Source: an uncultured Candidatus Poseidoniales archaeon (GTDB lineage Archaea; Thermoplasmatota; Poseidoniia; Poseidoniales; Thalassarchaeaceae). From it: a DNA stretch of 37,538 nt. The notes beneath the pieces are model-generated. The model was given only the letters and a program-made list of their open reading frames with translations, ran no database searches and was not told the origin of the DNA. Position 1 is the stretch's first letter. Each line of letters starts with the position of its first letter. The stretch is from positions 1 to 37,538 of the forward strand of contig CACGIE010000011.1 in assembly GCA_902573015.1 (NCBI GenBank), given 5' to 3'. Positions 24,473-31,836 of the stretch are shown one piece after another. The translations under genes were made by a program, and so were the position numbers.

Positions 24473-26089
24473 ATGGGCCAGCCAGTAAATGAGCCGATAA
24501 TGGGATTCGCGCCAGGAAGCCCGGAGAGGGAGGCGCTCCAGAACGAGATGGACAGACAGCTTGGAGAGGTAATCGAGATCCCATGCGTGGTCAACGGCGA
24601 GCTGATCTTCACCGGAAACACCGTCACCCAGGTGGTCCCCCACGACCATGGACACATCCTGGCGAACGTCCACCTTGCTGGGAGGGAGGAGATTGAGGCA
24701 GCTTGCAGGGCGGCCGTCGATGCCCAGGAGTCCTGGATAGATCTGGGCCTGGAGGGCAGGTGCGCCATCTTCGAGAGGTGCGCTGACCTGCTGGCCGGGG
24801 ACTGGAGGATGCGCGTCAACGCCTCCACTATGCTGAACCAGTCGAAGACCGCCTTCCAGGCCGAGATAGACTCGGCCTGCGAGCTGATCGACTTCTGGAG
24901 GTTCAACTGCCACTACGCCAGGGGCTTCCACGACGACCTGCAACCACTGGTCTCTCCCGCGGGCGTCGAGAACTCCACCGAGATCCGCCCCCTCGAGGGA
25001 TTCGTCCTCTCCATCACGCCGTTCAACTTCACCAGCATCGCCGCCAACCTGCCGAGCGCACCCGCTATCGTGGGATGCACCTCCGTCTGGAAGCCGAGCA
25101 GGAACTCGTACCACTCCAACTACGTCCTGATGCAGCTGATGATGGATGCGGGACTCCCTCCGGGGGTCATCAACTTCCTACCCGGATCGGGAGCGGAGAT
25201 CACAGGGGCGGCCCTGTCCAATCCTGACTTCGCCGGATTGCACTTCACCGGCTCCACCTCGACCTTCCAGGGGCTCTGGCAGGAGATCGCCAAGGCACTG
25301 CCCGACCTGAGGTCCTACCCTCGGATAGTGGGCGAGACGGGAGGCAAGGACTTCGTGGTGGCCCATCCGGACTGCGACCACCGGGGCCTGTTGGTGGCTC
25401 TCCTGAGGGGCTCGTTCGAGTACCAGGGGCAGAAGTGCAGCGCGGCCAGCAGGGCTTACATCCCCTCGTCTGTGTGGGATGCGATAGGGGACGACCTGTG
25501 CTCCGAGGTCTCCAGGATCAAGATGGGCGATGCCCGGGACTTCACGAACTTCATGACTGCCGTCATCGACCAGAGGGCCTTCGACAAGATATCCGGCTAC
25601 ATCGAGAGGGCCAAGGAAGACGATTCCTGCGAGGTGGTCGTCGGAGGGGGCCACGACGACTCCACCGGCTGGTTCATCGAGCCGACGATAATAGTCACGA
25701 CCAACCCGGCCTCCGAGACGATGTGCGAGGAGATCTTCGGGCCGGTCCTGACCGTCTACGTCTACGAGGACGACGACTTCGAGGGGGCCCTGGAGACGTG
25801 CGACAAGGGATCGCCGTACGCCCTCACCGGATCCATCTTCGCCAACAACGAGGAGGACGTCCAGAGGGCGTTCGAGGCTCTGCGCTTCGCAGCCGGGAAC
25901 TTCTACATCAACGACAAGCCAACCGGTGCAGTGGTGGCCCAGCAGCCGTTCGGCGGAGCCAGGGCGAGCGGGACCAACGACAAGGCCGGAGGACCGCTCA
26001 ACCTGCTTCGATGGATCAGCCCGCGCTCCGTGAAGCGCACGCTGGACATCCCACAGGACTGGGGATACCCGTTCATGCAGCCAGAGTGA
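24473..26089 (+). CDS. L-glutamate gamma-semialdehyde (delta-1-pyrroline-5-carboxylate) dehydrogenase, ALDH4-like
   Basis: A 538-residue NAD+-dependent dehydrogenase that turns P5C/glutamate semialdehyde into glutamate, the second step of proline breakdown. The catalytic Glu is in GETGGKDFVV and the catalytic Cys in FEYQGQKCSAASRAY. FTGSTSTFQGLWQ, EEIFGPVLTVYVY and AAGNFYINDKPTGAVVAQQPFGGARASGTND agree closely, from memory, with mitochondrial ALDH4A1, including the roughly 540-residue length. No proline dehydrogenase lies in the window. A TATA-like stretch (about 24438-24450) is 29 nt upstream. Codon use is strongly GC-ending, unlike the phosphate genes downstream. Confidence 0.92.
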   Translation: MGQPVNEPIMGFAPGSPEREALQNEMDRQLGEVIEIPCVVNGELIFTGNTVTQVVPHDHGHILANVHLAGREEIEAACRAAVDAQESWIDLGLEGRCAIFERCADLLAGDWRMRVNASTMLNQSKTAFQAEIDSACELIDFWRFNCHYARGFHDDLQPLVSPAGVENSTEIRPLEGFVLSITPFNFTSIAANLPSAPAIVGCTSVWKPSRNSYHSNYVLMQLMMDAGLPPGVINFLPGSGAEITGAALSNPDFAGLHFTGSTSTFQGLWQEIAKALPDLRSYPRIVGETGGKDFVVAHPDCDHRGLLVALLRGSFEYQGQKCSAASRAYIPSSVWDAIGDDLCSEVSRIKMGDARDFTNFMTAVIDQRAFDKISGYIERAKEDDSCEVVVGGGHDDSTGWFIEPTIIVTTNPASETMCEEIFGPVLTVYVYEDDDFEGALETCDKGSPYALTGSIFANNEEDVQRAFEALRFAAGNFYINDKPTGAVVAQQPFGGARASGTNDKAGGPLNLLRWISPRSVKRTLDIPQDWGYPFMQPE

Positions 26090-26124
26090 GAATCGGCAAG
26101 GTTGAACTGCCCGCTCCCTACCGA

Positions 26125-26205
26125 ACTCATGGGGAGCAACTTGCTGAGAGGTCGCCTAGGCGACGACCCGCGAACCTGATCTGGGTAATTCCAGCGGAGG
26201 AAGAG
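26125..26205 (+). promoter_or_regulatory. TPP (THI-box) riboswitch
   Basis: The stretch between the P5C dehydrogenase and the symporter carries the conserved thi-box elements in order. They are GGGGAGC, CTGAGA (26144-26149), a variable hairpin GTCGCC-TA-GGCGAC (26151-26164), ACCTGATCTGG (26174-26184) and GGTAATTCCAGCG (26183-26195). Outer ends ACTC (26125-26128) and GAG (26203-26205) can close the P1 helix. The GGAGG ribosome binding site (26196-26200) is inside the aptamer and 7 nt from the ATG at 26208. The simplest mechanism is therefore that TPP binding hides the site and shuts off translation. No separate expression platform fits in the remaining 2 nt. Confidence 0.93.
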
Positions 26206-26207
26206 AA

Positions 26208-27668
26208 ATGGAAACGAACACCGCATACATACTGACTGCAAGCGTACTGGCCGTCTTCGGGTACATCGGATACCAATCCGCAACGAGGGACATCGACGAT
26301 GACGAATACCTCTCATCCAGGGGGACCCAGGGGTGGCTCGGGATAGGCCTGAGCCTGTTCGCCTCGGGAATGGGCGTCTGGGTCCTGCTGGGACCCTCCG
26401 AGGTCGCCTACTACGGCGGTTTCTGGGACGTGCTCGGATACGCAGCCTCATCGATGACCCCCTTCCTGCTACTGGCCTACGTCGGGCCGATGATCCGCGA
26501 CCGCATCCCCCTCGGAATCACCCTGGCCGACTACGTCAGGCAAAGGCTTGGCAGGCCCATGCAGTTCTACGTGGGGGTGATCTCCATCCTCTACATGTTC
26601 ACATTCCTCTTCGCGGAGTTCACTGCGATAGGCAAGGTGATGGAGCACCTCTCGGGGATGGACTCCCTTCACCCGATGATAATGGTGGGGATCGTCACAG
26701 CGGCCTACACCGCCTACGGGGGCCTTCCTGCCTCATTGGCCACTGACAGGACCCAGGCATGGGTCATCGCCGTCCTCGTCACGATGATCCTGGTTGTCCT
26801 CGTAGGGGGGGACCTTGGCCAGATGATCGATGACGCAAGGGCGTACAACACGGATGACGATTGGTCGCTCCTGGGCAGCATGAGCTACATGGGCTCGTGG
26901 GAATCGGGCCTGGCGCTGATAGTCGCGGTGACAGCCGCGGAGATGTTCTCCCAGGGCAACTGGCAGAGGGTGTACGCCTCGGACAACGACGAGTCCCTCA
27001 GGAAGGGGGCCCTCCTGGCCGCCGCCATGGTCTTCCCACTCGTGTTCGCCATGGGCTTCCTCGGTACCGTGGCGGCCGGGCAGGGGGGGATCGCAGACCC
27101 CTCCATCGCCTTCTTCTACCTGATCGACGAGTCCGGCCTGGTCGTAGCTTCGGTCCTCATAGTGCTGGTGATATCCCTCGTCTGCTCCAGCGCCGATACG
27201 CTGCAGAACGCGATCGTCGCCTCGATATCCAGGGACATCTACGACAGCAGGATGGACCTCCAATTATCCAGGATCGCCACCATAGCGATGATACCCATCG
27301 CGATATACCTTGCATCGGGCCCGACGATCCTCGGCTTCGAGTTCAACGCGTGGAGCGTGTTCGGGATATTCCTGTTCGCTGACATGCTGGCGGCAGCCAC
27401 CGTCTCCCCCGTCCTGATGACCCTGTGGGGGGGAGTGTCGTCCCGCGGGGCCCTCATCGGCTGCGTGGCCGGCTTCGCCTCGGTGGCGATATACGGGCTG
27501 TACGAGCCCCCGGCCGATGCCGCGTTCTACATGTACATCGTGCACCCCACAGGTGGGGCTGTCCCAGCGAGCGAGGGCGGACTCACCAACCTCTACGCGT
27601 TCCTCTCGGCCATCATCGGGTCAACCGCGGCGACGGTAGTAGGTTCATACGCACTGCCCGACGAGTAG
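26208..27668 (+). CDS. Sodium:solute symporter under TPP riboswitch control (candidate thiamin or pyrimidine-precursor transporter)
   Basis: A 486-residue SSS-family (LeuT-fold) symporter with about 13 hydrophobic helices. Signatures include YTAYGGLPASLATDRTQAW (about 168-186), EMFSQGNWQRVYASDN (about 245-260) and SLVCSSADTLQNAIVASISRD (the SSS substrate/Na+ region, about 322-342). The ribosome binding site is part of a TPP riboswitch, so synthesis should fall when TPP is plentiful. Riboswitch-linked SSS transporters in marine bacteria (the ThiV type) have been proposed to import the thiamin pyrimidine HMP, so import of thiamin, HMP or a degradation product is the leading guess. It is followed after 4 nt by a PAP2-type phosphatase. 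Confidence 0.9.
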   Translation: METNTAYILTASVLAVFGYIGYQSATRDIDDDEYLSSRGTQGWLGIGLSLFASGMGVWVLLGPSEVAYYGGFWDVLGYAASSMTPFLLLAYVGPMIRDRIPLGITLADYVRQRLGRPMQFYVGVISILYMFTFLFAEFTAIGKVMEHLSGMDSLHPMIMVGIVTAAYTAYGGLPASLATDRTQAWVIAVLVTMILVVLVGGDLGQMIDDARAYNTDDDWSLLGSMSYMGSWESGLALIVAVTAAEMFSQGNWQRVYASDNDESLRKGALLAAAMVFPLVFAMGFLGTVAAGQGGIADPSIAFFYLIDESGLVVASVLIVLVISLVCSSADTLQNAIVASISRDIYDSRMDLQLSRIATIAMIPIAIYLASGPTILGFEFNAWSVFGIFLFADMLAAATVSPVLMTLWGGVSSRGALIGCVAGFASVAIYGLYEPPADAAFYMYIVHPTGGAVPASEGGLTNLYAFLSAIIGSTAATVVGSYALPDE

Positions 27669-27672
27669 GGCC

Positions 27673-28437
27673 ATGCTCGCAGCGCTCAGGCCCTGGAGGA
27701 GGTTCTGGGCAGGCCCATGGTCACGCAGGGACGGGGCCGGGGGGGCTTGGTTCCCCCTCGAGGTGTTCGTCCTCGGGCTCCTGCTGGTGGCGGTCCCGTA
27801 CTTCTCCACCAACAACATCGCCAGCATGTACCTGGATACGGTCTGGGACCCGGAGATCGCCCTGGACCGCGAGCTCCCGGTCGTCAACTGGATGATCCTC
27901 CCCTACACCCTGCTGTACCTTTTCTACCCCGCCACCCTGATACTCTGCCCCCGGGATGAGAGGGGGCACGCGGAGCTCGCGGTCGGTATGCAGACCCTGA
28001 TCATGGTAACCGCGTTCTGCTGCGCCATCTTCCTTCTGCTCCCTGCCGAGATAGACATGAGGGACCAGATCGACTGGGACTCCCTCAACGGGTGGGAGTC
28101 CGTACTCTTCGAGTTCATCCACTTCTCCGACAACCCCTGGAACGCATGGCCGAGCCTGCACATCGTCCACTCCTACCTGCTCGCACGACTGATGACGGTA
28201 TGGGCATCGAGGAGGGCCGCGGAGTCGAGCGCATGGAACCTCTTCCTGGTCGTGCTCTGGGTAGAGTGGGCCCTGCTCTGCATCAGCATCCTGACCACCA
28301 AGCAGCACTACCTGTTCGACCTGGTGACGGGGATAGCAGTCGCACAGCTTGCCTGGATGGCAACTAAGCCCACCCTCGACGAGATCGAGGAGATGGGTCC
28401 CTCGGCCTTCGCCGAGAAGTGCGGGTGGACCGACTAG
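27673..28437 (+). CDS. PAP2-type membrane phosphatase downstream of the riboswitch-controlled symporter
   Basis: A 254-residue membrane protein with about five to six hydrophobic segments. The PAP2 acid-phosphatase motifs are visible late in the protein. WPSLHIVHSYLLARL (about 160-174) carries the catalytic His, and TTKQHYLFDLVTGIAVAQLAW (about 211-231) carries the second His and the Asp. The first PAP2 motif (KxxxxxxRP) is not clear, as in the inositolphosphotransferase/AUR1-like branch. The active site of such proteins usually faces outward. It starts 4 nt after the symporter stop, so it shares the riboswitch-controlled mRNA. That suggests it removes phosphate from thiamin phosphates or a phosphorylated precursor before uptake, which is inference. 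Alternatively it is a lipid phosphatase. It overlaps the convergent PiT gene at CTAG. Confidence 0.8.
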   Translation: MLAALRPWRRFWAGPWSRRDGAGGAWFPLEVFVLGLLLVAVPYFSTNNIASMYLDTVWDPEIALDRELPVVNWMILPYTLLYLFYPATLILCPRDERGHAELAVGMQTLIMVTAFCCAIFLLLPAEIDMRDQIDWDSLNGWESVLFEFIHFSDNPWNAWPSLHIVHSYLLARLMTVWASRRAAESSAWNLFLVVLWVEWALLCISILTTKQHYLFDLVTGIAVAQLAWMATKPTLDEIEEMGPSAFAEKCGWTD

Positions 28438-30560
28438 TTGTAGACGATGGACAGCAGACCGTTGGCGGCCTTCTCGCATGCGTTCGCCACGTCATCCATC
28501 CTCTGCAGGACCCTGTACATGTGCACAGCAGCCAGCGGCGCATCCTCGCCGTGGCTGAATACGTAGGCAGCGGCCTTGCTCTCAACCAGGTCCGCCTCGT
28601 GCTCTGCCAGGTTGACCTCGTCGATCAACTCCCCGAGCCTGTCCCTCCCCGCCTTGGTGTAACCCGAAAGGGCCACGTCCTTGAGCTGGGAGACAGCGTC
28701 CTCGTAGAGTGAAGTGGTCTTAGCAACGGCCTCTGCCATCTCCTTGAGCATACCCCGTGCCTCCTTGTCGACGAACAGCTCCCTGAAGGATAGTTGCTCG
28801 GCGACGTTCTGTGCATAGTCCGCAATCCTGTCCTGCCTGGAAACCATCCTGAACAACTCGTCCTTGCCCTGTAGGACAGATATCTGGCCAGACCCGAGCC
28901 TCTTCCTGATGTCGTTCTTCACTTCATCTGCCCTGAGCTCTGCTTCGACCGTCGATGTGATGTGGTCCTCCGGGTCGTCCCCATCCGCAGCGGCATTTAC
29001 CGCGCTGAGCATGTGGCCGACCGTCTCCTCTACGGCAACTGCGTGTGCGTGGAAGAGCTCGAAGTGAGTCGGTGCCCCCTTGTTGTCCGCGCTACCGGCA
29101 TCGGAAAGGGCGTCCTCGACGTGGATTTCCTCGTCCCAAGTGGCCCATATCACGTACGCGACAATTGCGAATGCTATCGGGATGATGACCAGGAGCTTGA
29201 TCGGGTCAGAACCGGAGGCAACGTAGATCGCTATCGATCCGAAACCAGCAGCAGGTAGACTTGCAACCCATGAGGAAACGATCTTGCCGAACACCCTGAA
29301 GTCAACGGCCTTGGCTCCGCCCGCGAGGCCGACTCCCACCACTGCTCCAACTAGGGTGTGGGTGGTGGAAACGGGAACGGCCAGGAATGGCATGGAGAAA
29401 ATCAGGATGGTGGTCGCAGCGCCGAACTCTGCGGCGAAACCCCTAGTGGGCGTGATGTCGGTGATCTTGTGCCCTATGGTGTCCATGACTCTCCATCCCC
29501 AGGTCATAACGCCAATCGCTATTCCCGCGCTGCCTAGTAGGACCAACCAAACCGGGACGTCTGCTTTGGCGGCCAGCACCCCATCGCTGGATATTACCTG
29601 GTAGACCGCAGCCATCGGCCCTATGGCATTCGACCGGTCGTTGGCACCGTGCGCGAATGCGACGTATGCCGCAGTGATGACCTGTAGCCAAACGAATATC
29701 CGCTCGACGCCGTGGAAGCCGTCCTCCTCGCCCTTGAACTCGTAGTTCCTCAGTACGTAAGCAAGAACGCTTGCTGCTATTACCGCGATGACGAATGCGA
29801 GGATTATGCTGTTTATCGGGAACCAGGCGTTGTCGACAAAGGGGTCCCAAGAGCCGTTCTCTTTGACTGGGAGCCAGTCGTACTTGTCGTCTATCCAGCC
29901 ATTGGACTCCGCTCTTGAGAAGAATCCCTTGAGGGCCTTGAACTGGAGCGCTATGCCAAGGACGAAGAAAGTGGGGATCGCCATGATCGGGGCGAGCCAC
30001 CTCGACCTCTCTTCGGGGTTGTTCGATTCGAGGATGGTCTCGCGGACTATCCAGAACGTTCCGAATGCCAGCAGTCCCCCCATCAGCGGGCTGGCGACCC
30101 ATGACATGACTACCTCCTGGGTCTTCTCCCAGTTGATCAGCTCAGTGTCGTGCTGGACCTCTAGAACCAGTCCGACTCCGATGATCCCCCCGATTATGCT
30201 GTGAGTGGTGGAGACTGGCAGCCCCAGCCTGGTGGCCGTCGTCAGCCATATCGCAGCCGCCATCATGGCTGCGATGAACCCGTACATCAGGTCGTTGGCG
30301 AAATCGTTTGTCACGGTTTCGAAGTCTACAACCAGTATTCCCTTCCGTACGGTGTCAGTCACCGCATCCCCTGCGAAGAAGGCCCCGCAGAACTCGAAGA
30401 CGGCGGCAATAATCACCGCTTGCTTCAGTGTTAGGGCCTTCGAGCCAACCGAGGTCCCCATAGCGTTCGCAACGTCGTTTGCCCCTATGTTCCAAGCCAT
30501 ATAGGCACAAACGATCAATGACAGAATCAGTACTAGCCACATAACTCCTGAGAGTTCCAT
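28434..30560 (-). CDS. PiT-family phosphate transporter fused to a PhoU-like (DUF47) domain
   Basis: A 708-residue fusion. Residues about 1-470 form a PiT/PHO4 phosphate:cation symporter with both copies of its signature: WNIGANDVANAMG (about 24-36) with LPVSTTHSIIGG, and AHGANDRSNAIGP with VPVSTTHTLVGA. Residues about 495-708 are soluble and helical. They match the DUF47/TIGR00153 PhoU-like proteins (FELFHAHAVAVEETV; FRMVSRQDRIADYAQNVAE; LAEHEADLVESKAAAYVF). In bacteria the two are usually neighbouring genes; here one polypeptide carries both, so the PhoU-like part probably gates the transporter from the cytoplasm. The ATG at 30560 follows an AT-rich divergent control region shared with the AbrB-PhoU regulator. 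Confidence 0.92.
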   Translation of the reverse strand: MELSGVMWLVLILSLIVCAYMAWNIGANDVANAMGTSVGSKALTLKQAVIIAAVFEFCGAFFAGDAVTDTVRKGILVVDFETVTNDFANDLMYGFIAAMMAAAIWLTTATRLGLPVSTTHSIIGGIIGVGLVLEVQHDTELINWEKTQEVVMSWVASPLMGGLLAFGTFWIVRETILESNNPEERSRWLAPIMAIPTFFVLGIALQFKALKGFFSRAESNGWIDDKYDWLPVKENGSWDPFVDNAWFPINSIILAFVIAVIAASVLAYVLRNYEFKGEEDGFHGVERIFVWLQVITAAYVAFAHGANDRSNAIGPMAAVYQVISSDGVLAAKADVPVWLVLLGSAGIAIGVMTWGWRVMDTIGHKITDITPTRGFAAEFGAATTILIFSMPFLAVPVSTTHTLVGAVVGVGLAGGAKAVDFRVFGKIVSSWVASLPAAGFGSIAIYVASGSDPIKLLVIIPIAFAIVAYVIWATWDEEIHVEDALSDAGSADNKGAPTHFELFHAHAVAVEETVGHMLSAVNAAADGDDPEDHITSTVEAELRADEVKNDIRKRLGSGQISVLQGKDELFRMVSRQDRIADYAQNVAEQLSFRELFVDKEARGMLKEMAEAVAKTTSLYEDAVSQLKDVALSGYTKAGRDRLGELIDEVNLAEHEADLVESKAAAYVFSHGEDAPLAAVHMYRVLQRMDDVANACEKAANGLLSIVYN

Positions 30561-30599
30561 ATTCTATATTGGGTATATAGTCAGTATATCAATTTTCGA

Positions 30600-30614
30600 A
30601 TATAGTAACTATAT
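30600..30614. promoter_or_regulatory. AT-rich palindrome between the PiT and AbrB-PhoU genes
   Basis: ATATAGT-A-ACTATAT is a perfect inverted repeat 40-54 nt upstream of the PiT ATG and about 70 nt upstream of the regulator ATG. An imperfect relative, ATATAGTCAGTATAT, follows nearer the PiT gene at 30575-30589. Pairs of such sites in a divergent promoter next to a regulator gene suggest operators for that regulator. In DNA this AT-rich, chance TATA symmetry is possible. Confidence 0.5.
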
Positions 30615-30652
30615 AGAAAATAAACAAAACGAGGTACTGCAAGGATAATGTA

Positions 30653-30662
30653 AGTATATATT
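30653..30662 (+). promoter_or_regulatory. TATA box of the AbrB-PhoU regulator gene
   Basis: AGTATATATT is centred about 27 nt before the ATG at 30685, with no Shine-Dalgarno in between. This fits a leaderless archaeal transcript. Confidence 0.55.
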
Positions 30663-30684
30663 CTGATCCCCTTTCCGCGATTAC

Positions 30685-31728
30685 ATGGCGGGTGCACCTG
30701 AAAAATCTGAAGTTAGAAAAATTCAGTTGACAGGCGGTTCGACCTATATCGTAAGTCTTCCAAAGAAATGGGTCATGGAACATGGGCTGAATGCACGGGA
30801 TCAGATTAGGATAGAATGGAGGCCTTCAGGAACCCTTCGAGTAATTCCCGAGGCATCAACTGTAACTAAGAGGAGGGAGGTAGATGTCGACCTCTCATCC
30901 GTTCCGGATGAAATGATGTTCGATCACCTAATCGCAGCTTACCTTTCTGGCAATCAGCTAATTCGAATTCATTCAAAGAAAGGTTTCTCTAGGTTCCACC
31001 GGAAGGTGTTTAGAAAGTTCATAGGATCGACGAGAGGTATCGAGATTTCCAGTGAGTTTGAGAATACTATCGAGATGATCAGCCTCATCAATCCTGCTGA
31101 GATGCCCCTTTATTCAACCCTAAACAGGATGTACCTTCTCATTTCAAGCCAAGTCAGGGATGTGGTAGATGTTCTGTCATCCGGGGACAAGGAGTTGCTC
31201 GAGGATGCCGAGGAAAGAGAGGGGGAAGTGGATGCGCTAAGATTGCTTCTTGAGAGACAAGTTGGCCAGATTTTAGAGTCAGCTAGCATTGAGTCAAATC
31301 TCGGAACATCTAGGTGGGAAGCATCAGAGTTGAGCAAGGTGGTTCGTACCCTAGAGAGAATGGGCGACCACTCATTCGCAATTTGCACTTTAACCAGGGA
31401 TTATGAATCTCCAAAAGGAATCAATACCGGAACTTTGCCACTATCAGCAATCCCCATTTGGCAGTCCTCAATAAAACTACTAATTTCTAATTTCAGAAAG
31501 AGGCGAATTTCCGAGATTCATCAGGCTAAGGCACAATTGATTTCCGCAAGAAAAGATCTTGAGAAGTATGAGGATGAACTCAGATCCAGCGATATTGACA
31601 TCAAAGACGCGTTGTTTCTCGATAGAATTTCTGAGTCACTAAGAAGGATGTGCGCCTATTCCATAAACATGGCTGAAGTTCTCCTAAATATCCAAGCACA
31701 TAGAGACTCTATAGAAGTAGCAAATTGA
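30685..31728 (+). CDS. AbrB/SpoVT-PhoU domain phosphate uptake regulator
   Basis: A 347-residue archaeal PhoU-type regulator. Residues about 8-55 form a swapped-hairpin AbrB DNA-binding domain (RKIQLTGGSTYIVSLPKKWV; GTLRVIPEA). Residues about 120-340 are a helical PhoU-like domain with two bundles (LLISSQVRDVVDVL; VVRTLERMGDHSFAICTL; ESLRRMCAYSINMAEVLLN). The ERMGDH motif is typical of PhoU metal or phosphate sites. It sits between the divergent PiT fusion and the Pst genes and probably represses both when phosphate is sufficient. The gene is AT-richer than its neighbours to the left. Confidence 0.88.
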   Translation: MAGAPEKSEVRKIQLTGGSTYIVSLPKKWVMEHGLNARDQIRIEWRPSGTLRVIPEASTVTKRREVDVDLSSVPDEMMFDHLIAAYLSGNQLIRIHSKKGFSRFHRKVFRKFIGSTRGIEISSEFENTIEMISLINPAEMPLYSTLNRMYLLISSQVRDVVDVLSSGDKELLEDAEEREGEVDALRLLLERQVGQILESASIESNLGTSRWEASELSKVVRTLERMGDHSFAICTLTRDYESPKGINTGTLPLSAIPIWQSSIKLLISNFRKRRISEIHQAKAQLISARKDLEKYEDELRSSDIDIKDALFLDRISESLRRMCAYSINMAEVLLNIQAHRDSIEVAN

Positions 31729-31745
31729 ATTAAATAAATTCTAAA

Positions 31746-31779
31746 CTATAGAGACAATATATCTTCTATCCGTCTATAG
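31746..31779. promoter_or_regulatory. Inverted repeat in the pstS upstream region
   Basis: CTATAGAGAC (31746-31755) and GTCTATAG (31772-31779) are inverted copies separated by 16 nt, about 60-90 nt upstream of pstS. The CTATAG core is related to the CTATAT halves of the palindrome before the PiT gene. This supports a shared operator for the AbrB-PhoU regulator, but similarity in AT-rich DNA is weak evidence. Confidence 0.4.
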
Positions 31780-31801
31780 CAATAGCGTTGCCTTTTTTCA
31801 T

Positions 31802-31814
31802 TTGGTATATCCAA
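31802..31814 (+). promoter_or_regulatory. TATA-containing palindrome before pstS
   Basis: TTGG-TATAT-CCAA is a small palindrome with the TATA centre about 29 nt before the pstS ATG. It is the probable core promoter. A regulator binding the flanking TTGG/CCAA arms would block TBP directly. A run of six T (31793-31798) just upstream could end the regulator transcript. GAGGA (31826-31830) is a plausible ribosome site. Confidence 0.45.
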
Positions 31815-31836
31815 TACGGGAGTTTGAGGAATTACG

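Noticed and set aside
25435-26235. 266-residue Arg-rich frame inside the P5C dehydrogenase and riboswitch
   Set aside because: A typical out-of-frame shadow of a GC-rich gene; it runs across the riboswitch.
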